Assembly (NCBI GenBank): GCA_014649355.1
Contig: BMSW01000007.1
Coordinates: 1-64,000, forward strand
DNA from: Streptomyces althioticus
Lineage (GTDB): Bacteria > Actinomycetota > Actinomycetes > Streptomycetales > Streptomycetaceae
Direction of reading: 5' to 3'
DNA: 64,000 nucleotides
Shown piece by piece: positions 58,187 through 64,000 of this stretch. Under the pieces are notes generated by a model, which saw nothing but the letters and a program-made list of their open reading frames with translations, was not told the origin of the DNA and did no database searches. Both the position numbers and the translations under genes were made by a program. How positions within the stretch are numbered: position 1 is the stretch's first letter; every line of letters starts with the position of its first letter.

Positions 58187-58285
58187 CAACGCGACGGGCA
58201 GGTCCGGCACCCGCGACGACGGATCGACCTGGTCGCCACCTCAGACAGTTAACCCCGTGAGATCTCCGAAGGGGGAGGTCGGATC

Positions 58286-58594
58286 GTGACGACCGCCAGC
58301 TCCAAGGTTGCCATCAAGCCGCTCGAGGACCGCATCGTGGTCCAGCCGCTCGACGCCGAGCAGACCACGGCTTCGGGCCTGGTCATTCCGGACACGGCGA
58401 AGGAGAAGCCCCAGGAGGGCGTCGTCCTGGCCATCGGTCCGGGCCGCTTCGAGGACGGCAAGCGCGTCGAGCTCGACGTGAAGGTCGGCGACGTCGTTCT
58501 GTACAGCAAGTACGGCGGCACCGAGGTCAAGTACAACGGCGAGGAGTACCTCGTCCTCTCGGCCCGCGACGTCCTCGCGATCGTCGAGAAGTAG
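58286..58594 (+). CDS. groES: co-chaperonin GroES
   Basis: Protein of 102 aa, GTG start with GGGGGAGG upstream. KVAIKPLEDRIVVQPLDAE starts the fold, the mobile loop is EQTTASGLVIPDTAKEKPQE, and GTEVKYNGEEYLVLSARDVL ends it. It caps GroEL. Followed by a hairpin and groEL. Control by two CIRCE sites. Confidence 0.98.
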   Translation: MTTASSKVAIKPLEDRIVVQPLDAEQTTASGLVIPDTAKEKPQEGVVLAIGPGRFEDGKRVELDVKVGDVVLYSKYGGTEVKYNGEEYLVLSARDVLAIVEK

Positions 58595-58599
58595 GAGGA

Positions 58600-58619
58600 C
58601 TCCGGGGCCCGCCCCGGAG
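58600..58619 (+). terminator. hairpin between groES and groEL
   Basis: A perfect 9-bp stem CTCCGGGGC / GCCCCGGAG starts 5 nt after the groES stop. It could attenuate or process the transcript so that GroES and GroEL amounts differ. The 150-nt gap to groEL has no CIRCE site. Confidence 0.6.
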
Positions 58620-58744
58620 AACTCGACCTCGTAGCAAGTACTTCTGCTCGAACACTGCGCCCCTGGCCCCAGCATCCGACAAGGAGCCGGGCGGCCCAGG
58701 GGCGCAGTGATTTCACCTAGATTTCCGAGAGGGCTCCCGCTGCC

Positions 58745-60373
<1,629 letters not shown>

Positions 60374-60398
60374 CGACCCGAGGTCGCCAGAGCCTGAA

Positions 60399-60448
60399 GC
60401 GAGGGCCCGGCGCCCCGTCCGCGAGGACGGCGGCCGCCGGGCCCTCGC
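60399..60448 (+). terminator. terminator after groEL
   Basis: A perfect 14-bp outer stem (GCGAGGGCCCGGCG / CGCCGGGCCCTCGC) encloses a smaller CCGTCC/GGACGG hairpin. Typical strong Streptomyces terminator without T-run. Confidence 0.85.
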
Positions 60449-60539
60449 CGTACCCCGCCCCAGTCCCCTCGCTCATGGAACCGCGCCACGCCGGTACGGA
60501 GTCTGTGGAGACGACGGCCGAAGCGAGAGGGGGACGGCG

Positions 60540-61601
60540 ATGGACCAGGTGCTGTACGGGGAACGCTCCCGCAACCCGCTCGCGCGCACCGTGCGCCTCG
60601 GCGAGTCCGGACTGCGCCGCGGCGGCCGGACGACCCCGCTGGAGGAACTGAACCTCGCCGCCGTCGCGGAGGCGTTCCTGCGGGGCGCCTGGCTGGGCGG
60701 CGGAGGCGCCGAACGCCCCCTGGCGTCCCTCCCCGAAGGCGCCGGCCTGGTCCCCGTCACCCGGGCCACCGGCACCTGCGTCCCCCTGAAGGTGCGTCAG
60801 GCGTCCGCCTTCGCCCACGCGCTGGGCGAGCTCGCGGTACGCCGGTGCGGCGGCCCCGAACAGGTCGCCGCCCTCGCCGCACGGGCACGGGACGAGGGCG
60901 TCCCCCTGTGGATCGCCCGCCGCTACGCGCACGGCCCTGCCGGTCCGGTGGCGGTGGCCGTGGACCGCCGCCAGGTCCGCGTCGACGTCTGGGGCCCGCA
61001 CGCCCCCGCCGTACGCCTGCGCGCGCCGTACGGCTTCCTCGGCCACGGCGACGGAGGCACCGGCCTGGTGCTGACCGTGGGGAACGCCTCCGCGCGGCTC
61101 GTGCTGCGCAAGAAGTTCCGCAAGTCGAAGAGCACGGTGGAGATAGGGCTCCCCGACCGGCACTGGATCCTGCGCCGCGTGGACGCGGAGAGCTCCCGGC
61201 TCTTCCGCGGCGACACACCGGTCGCCCTGCTGATCCGCCCGCCGCGCGGCGCCGAGCCTGCCCCCGGCACCCTGTTGCTGCCGCTGGCCGAGGTCCGTCA
61301 CGAGAGCCCCGACCCGCTGGACGCGGTGATGGCCCACGCGGTGGCGGTCTCCTTCGGCCTCGGCGACGCGACGGGCCTGGCCCGCTTCCGCGCGGCCCGT
61401 CCGCAACGCCGCGACACCGACGACGGCTGGGACCAGCCCTGGTTCAGCAACCTCGGCCGCGGCCGCGACGACAACGAGCCCGGCGGCGGCGACGGCTGGG
61501 GCAACGACGGCGGTGACGCCGGAGACGGAGGCGGCGGAGGCGGCGGAGGCGGGGACGGCGGAGGCGGGGGAGACGGCGGCGGGGGCGGCGGAGGTGAGTA
61601 G
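60540..61601 (+). CDS. conserved hypothetical protein with poly-Gly tail
   Basis: Protein of 353 aa from ATG 60540 with AGAGGG upstream. The body is Arg-rich and has two parts: a helical N-terminal part (TTPLEELNLAAVAEAFLRGA) and a beta-rich part (GPVAVAVDRRQVRVDVWGPH, ARLVLRKKFRKSKSTVEIGL) that resembles a phospholipid-scramblase/LURP-like barrel only loosely. The last 45 residues are almost pure Gly/Asp (DGGGGGDGGGGGGGE). No signal peptide. Function unknown. Confidence 0.75.
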   Translation: MDQVLYGERSRNPLARTVRLGESGLRRGGRTTPLEELNLAAVAEAFLRGAWLGGGGAERPLASLPEGAGLVPVTRATGTCVPLKVRQASAFAHALGELAVRRCGGPEQVAALAARARDEGVPLWIARRYAHGPAGPVAVAVDRRQVRVDVWGPHAPAVRLRAPYGFLGHGDGGTGLVLTVGNASARLVLRKKFRKSKSTVEIGLPDRHWILRRVDAESSRLFRGDTPVALLIRPPRGAEPAPGTLLLPLAEVRHESPDPLDAVMAHAVAVSFGLGDATGLARFRAARPQRRDTDDGWDQPWFSNLGRGRDDNEPGGGDGWGNDGGDAGDGGGGGGGGGDGGGGGDGGGGGGGE

Positions 61602-61625
61602 CCCGGAGGCCGCTGCGGGACGGCC

Positions 61626-62516
61626 TCAGCTCGCCCAGACCTCCGCGTCCTCGGCCGGGACGGTGGTGGCGAGGCCCAGTTCCTTGCGGGCGGCGACGGT
61701 CTTGCCCGGGTCGATGAGGGTGAACGCCTGGTCGTAGGCGAGGTAGAAGGCGTCGGCGTCGGGGGCGTTCGCGGCCTTCTCCCACTGGCCGGCCGCCTGG
61801 GTGAGCGTCGCCCGGAGCTTGCCGACCTCGGTGCCGTCGATGCCGCCCAGGCCCTCGACGTGTGTGCCGAGGGCCGCCGCGACGGCCTCGGCCTGCGCCC
61901 TGTAGTCCTTCAGGGCGGCCTCGACGTCGTCCGTGACCGGCTGGTGGGCCCACAGGGTCTCGTAGACGGAGTTCGACCCCTTCAGGAACGTGAGCTGGTC
62001 GGGCTCGAAGGACTTCGCGGTGTTCAGCGACCCCTTGAAGGTGCCCTTCTCCACGGTGTACGTGCAGCTCACGGCGCGGTCGCCGGTCGCCCAGCTCTCC
62101 CGGGTCGGGGTGTAGTGCGACAGCCCGACGCCCGCGGGGAGCGCCCAGGTGTCCGGGGCGTACCGCTGCGCCTCGGCGGCACAGCGCTCGTCGGCGATCC
62201 CGACGATCTTCTCGTCACCGGGGTGCTTCGGGCCGCCCTCGACGGCGAACTCGCCGACGACCTCCCCTCGGTGGGCTTCCTCGCAGGGCACGACCTCGAC
62301 GAGGTACGCCTCGCCCTCGACCTTGCCGCCGTTCGGGTTGTAGCAGTCGCCGACGTCGAGCGAGAACACCGACCGCTGCCGGGCCGCCTTCCTCGCCCCG
62401 TCCTTGGCGTCGTCGACGACGTCGGACGCCTCGGAACAGCCGACGGCGGCGAGCACGAGCAGCGCGGCGACGGCGGCCGGACCACGCGGTGAACGGTACG
62501 GGGCACGGCTCATCAT
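61626..62516 (-). CDS. lipoprotein with septum-formation-like domain
   Basis: Protein of 296 aa from ATG 62516 with GAGGGGG upstream. Signal with lipobox (LLVLAAVGC). SVFSLDVGDCYNPNGGK, VVPCEEAHRGEVVGEFAV and DERCAAEAQRY, with VSCTYTVEKG, match the Septum_form domain layout (PF13845), with four Cys. Its C-terminal half is helical. Role in division is only a family name; here probably a surface protein of unknown function. Confidence 0.78.
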   Translation of the reverse strand: MMSRAPYRSPRGPAAVAALLVLAAVGCSEASDVVDDAKDGARKAARQRSVFSLDVGDCYNPNGGKVEGEAYLVEVVPCEEAHRGEVVGEFAVEGGPKHPGDEKIVGIADERCAAEAQRYAPDTWALPAGVGLSHYTPTRESWATGDRAVSCTYTVEKGTFKGSLNTAKSFEPDQLTFLKGSNSVYETLWAHQPVTDDVEAALKDYRAQAEAVAAALGTHVEGLGGIDGTEVGKLRATLTQAAGQWEKAANAPDADAFYLAYDQAFTLIDPGKTVAARKELGLATTVPAEDAEVWAS

Positions 62517-62600
62517 TGCTTCCCCCTCTTTTCTGTGAGCTGTGACCTGTGAGCAGGGGAGAAGGTTGCAGTGCGTACGGGTACGTGCCGTTGCCGCACC

Positions 62601-62606
62601 TAGGAT
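62601..62606 (+). promoter_or_regulatory. -10 box of probable leaderless promoter (62613 gene)
   Basis: TAGGAT ends 6 nt before the ATG at 62613, with no ribosome-binding site. Confidence 0.4.
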
Positions 62607-62612
62607 GCGGGC

Positions 62613-62885
62613 ATGCCAAACCCGAGCCGGAGGAAGCACCGCACCTGGTTCATCGCCTGGGCGCTGCTGTGCGCGGCGGGCCTCGCCGCGACGGAGGCGC
62701 TGACCGGCACCTCACCCGCCGACACGGACTGCGCCGACTACATCGCGGACGTCGAGGCACGCGTGGCGGAACAGAGAACCGAGAACTCGGACCGCGCTCT
62801 CGTAGTGACCTGGGCCGGCACGTCGTCCGGCCAGGACGGTGAGTGCCTGGACGAACTGCGGGAGCACTTCGCCGCCAAGAACTGA
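62613..62885 (+). CDS. small exported protein
   Basis: Protein of 90 aa. Basic start (PNPSRRKHR) and one hydrophobic segment (WFIAWALLCAAGLAATEAL) serving as signal peptide or anchor, then a small acidic domain with two Cys (TDCADYIADVEARV, DGECLDELREHF) likely forming a disulfide. No family recognised. Flanked by two minus-strand lipoprotein genes. Confidence 0.7.
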   Translation: MPNPSRRKHRTWFIAWALLCAAGLAATEALTGTSPADTDCADYIADVEARVAEQRTENSDRALVVTWAGTSSGQDGECLDELREHFAAKN

Positions 62886-62912
62886 CCGCCGGACGCCCCG
62901 GTGTTCGTGCGC

Positions 62913-63401
62913 TCAGGAACCAGGTTCGCGAGTCGCCGCAGGGTGCTTGCCCGGTTCGGCGGGTCGCCCGGTGAAGAGCGCCACCTGCCACGTGCCGTTC
63001 TCCCGGGTGAGGGTCAACGTATCCCGCATGGTTCGACCGGACGCGTCCTCCGCGAGAAGGCGGACCGACGCGATGTCCGGGCCCAGGTCGTGCGCGATCC
63101 GCATCTCCTCGACCGTCCAGCCGCGTCCGCCCCGCTCGGCGAGCACCCGCTCCGCCTCTTGCCGGGACCAGTCCGCGTCCTCGACGCCTCCGACGGACAT
63201 GAGACCGTCCGCGCTGCGGGCGTTGAGGGCGTGCACGTAGTCCTCCACCGCCTCGCGGGCGCCCCGGGACGGGTTCCCGTCGGGGTCGGCCGGAGCCGAA
63301 CAAGCGGTGGCGACGACCACCGCGGCCGTCGCCGTCACCAGTCGGCGCGTGAGTCCGGCCGTCGACGCCCTGATGCGTTGTCGCTGTGCCATGTCGCCCA
63401 T
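62913..63401 (-). CDS. NTF2-like lipoprotein
   Basis: Protein of 162 aa from ATG 63401 (GGAG upstream); ATG 63392 is also possible. Lipobox VATAC. The mature part fits an NTF2-like fold: GAREAVEDYVHALNARSADG, WTVEEMRIAHDLGPDIASVR and ENGTWQVALFTG. Such lipoproteins are common, usually without known ligand. Confidence 0.78.
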   Translation of the reverse strand: MGDMAQRQRIRASTAGLTRRLVTATAAVVVATACSAPADPDGNPSRGAREAVEDYVHALNARSADGLMSVGGVEDADWSRQEAERVLAERGGRGWTVEEMRIAHDLGPDIASVRLLAEDASGRTMRDTLTLTRENGTWQVALFTGRPAEPGKHPAATREPGS

Positions 63402-63566
63402 GTGCCCCCCTGCTCCTCGGACTGTCCGTGAGGAGCGCACAGGCGGACGCATCGTTCCCGTACGGCGGTTTCCGGTGAGGGGAATGGCTGGTTCGGTACA
63501 GTCACAACTCCGGCCGCCCCTTCGCCACCCTGCCGGAGGCGCTGAACTGGAGGGTGGTCATTCCAG

Positions 63567-63780
63567 TCATGGTGGCCCGCCTGCCCGTGCCGGGACGCCG
63601 AGGAAGTCGCCCTTGTGGATGCCCTCCCGGCGCCAGCGGGTGCAGACCCCGTCGCCCTGGGCCATGCGGTCCTCACGCGGAACGTGAAGTCGAAGCTGTC
63701 GCGACCTCGAAGAAGCGGCGGGCCGTGTCCGCGTACCGCCGCGCGTCGCGCATCACGTCCAGGGGGCGGTGAAGGCCGGC
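63567..63780 (-). pseudogene. decayed SnoaL-like ester cyclase gene
   Basis: On the minus strand the reading is DVMRDARRYADTARRFFE, then FDFTFRV in another frame, then MAQGDGVCTRWRREGIHKGD and FLGVPARAGGPP to a stop at 63567-63569. The end resembles the SnoaL-like motif AEGDRVV-RW--RGTH-GEFLGVPPTG. At least two frame changes are needed and there is no start. It lies in the 430-nt interval 63402-63832; no other gene was found there. Confidence 0.5.
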
Positions 63781-63832
63781 GTCCCCTCGCGCAGGGCGCC
63801 CGGGTCCGCGTCCCGGCGCGGACGGGGAGGCG

Positions 63833-64000
63833 TCAGCGCGGCCCGTACTTGCGGCCCGTCTTCGAGGAGATGCCGCCCAGCAGGTTCCGCGGCACCAGCT
63901 TCGACGCGCCCATCAGCACCTTGTACCGAGGGTCCGGGACGGACAGCGACTTGCCCCGGGCCAGGTCCGCCAGGGCCGTCGCGGCGACCTTGTCCGCGTC
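63833..64000 (-). CDS. SDR family oxidoreductase, C-terminal end
   Basis: Only the last 55 codons are inside the window (stop TGA at 63833-63835). The sequence DADKVAATALADLARGKSLS, VPDPRYKVLMGASKLVPRNL and SSKTGRKYGPR matches the C-terminal end of DltE-like short-chain dehydrogenases (the part after the Rossmann fold). Catalytic residues lie outside the window. Confidence 0.7.
   Translation of the reverse strand, partial: DADKVAATALADLARGKSLSVPDPRYKVLMGASKLVPRNLLGGISSKTGRKYGPR

Overview
The window looks like a Streptomyces chromosome. GC is very high with strong third-position GC bias, GTG starts are common, and the gene order rpsJ...rplO-secY-adk-map-infA-rpmJ-rpsM-rpsK-rpoA-rplQ-truA / rplM-rpsI-glmM / glmS-acpS / nnrD-alr / tsaE-tsaB-rimI-tsaD / groES-groEL is the usual Streptomyces arrangement. 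GroEL ends in a Gly/His tail, and two CIRCE operators precede groES. No species call is made.

1-9252 is an accessory block upstream of the S10 operon. It holds the 3' end of a large Rhs/YD-repeat polymorphic toxin with a C-terminal effector, its likely immunity gene, decayed orphan toxin tips, several immunity-type genes (a CdiI-like protein, a tandem SUKH-3 protein and three unrecognised ones), a DUF397 gene whose regulator partner is truncated, and a remnant resembling the Shedu defence nuclease domain. This is the most dynamic part of the window.

9253-30600 is housekeeping: the S10 and spc ribosomal protein clusters, secY-adk, map, infA-rpmJ-rpsM-rpsK-rpoA-rplQ, truA, a membrane protein facing a GT87-type glycosyltransferase, and rplM-rpsI. 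Stop/start overlaps are frequent, and several strong hairpins divide the cluster into transcription units.

30900-37150 is cell-wall precursor and cofactor metabolism: glmM and glmS (glucosamine-6-P/-1-P for UDP-GlcNAc), coaA, a lipoprotein, acpS and a 41-residue membrane peptide. 37200-42450 looks like a variable insert before nnrD-alr: a SigB/F/G-type sigma factor, an NTF2-like secreted protein with a TetR regulator sharing one operator motif, a MarR/VOC divergent pair with two perfect operators, tandem 57-bp repeats, and a secreted beta-helix protein preceded by three palindromes.

42690-51100 carries NAD(P)HX repair (nnrD), alanine racemase, an alpha/beta hydrolase, and the t6A tRNA modification set (tsaE, tsaB, tsaD) with rimI. 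51230-54280 has a LacI regulator and a DGPF/YCII protein next to an ECF42-type sigma factor. 54330-54895 is a noncoding repeat array. After it come a THUMP-like methyltransferase, two tandem polysaccharide-deacetylase lipoproteins (the second lacking the late-motif His), groES-groEL, a Gly-rich protein of unknown function, three small exported proteins, a decayed ester-cyclase-like gene, and the C-terminus of an SDR oxidoreductase at the right edge.

Noncoding repeats are a recurring feature. A 196-bp element lies exactly at the ends of both glmM and nnrD and appears to supply both stop codons. A 33-bp hairpin module is present in some copies of an intergenic repeat and cleanly absent in another.
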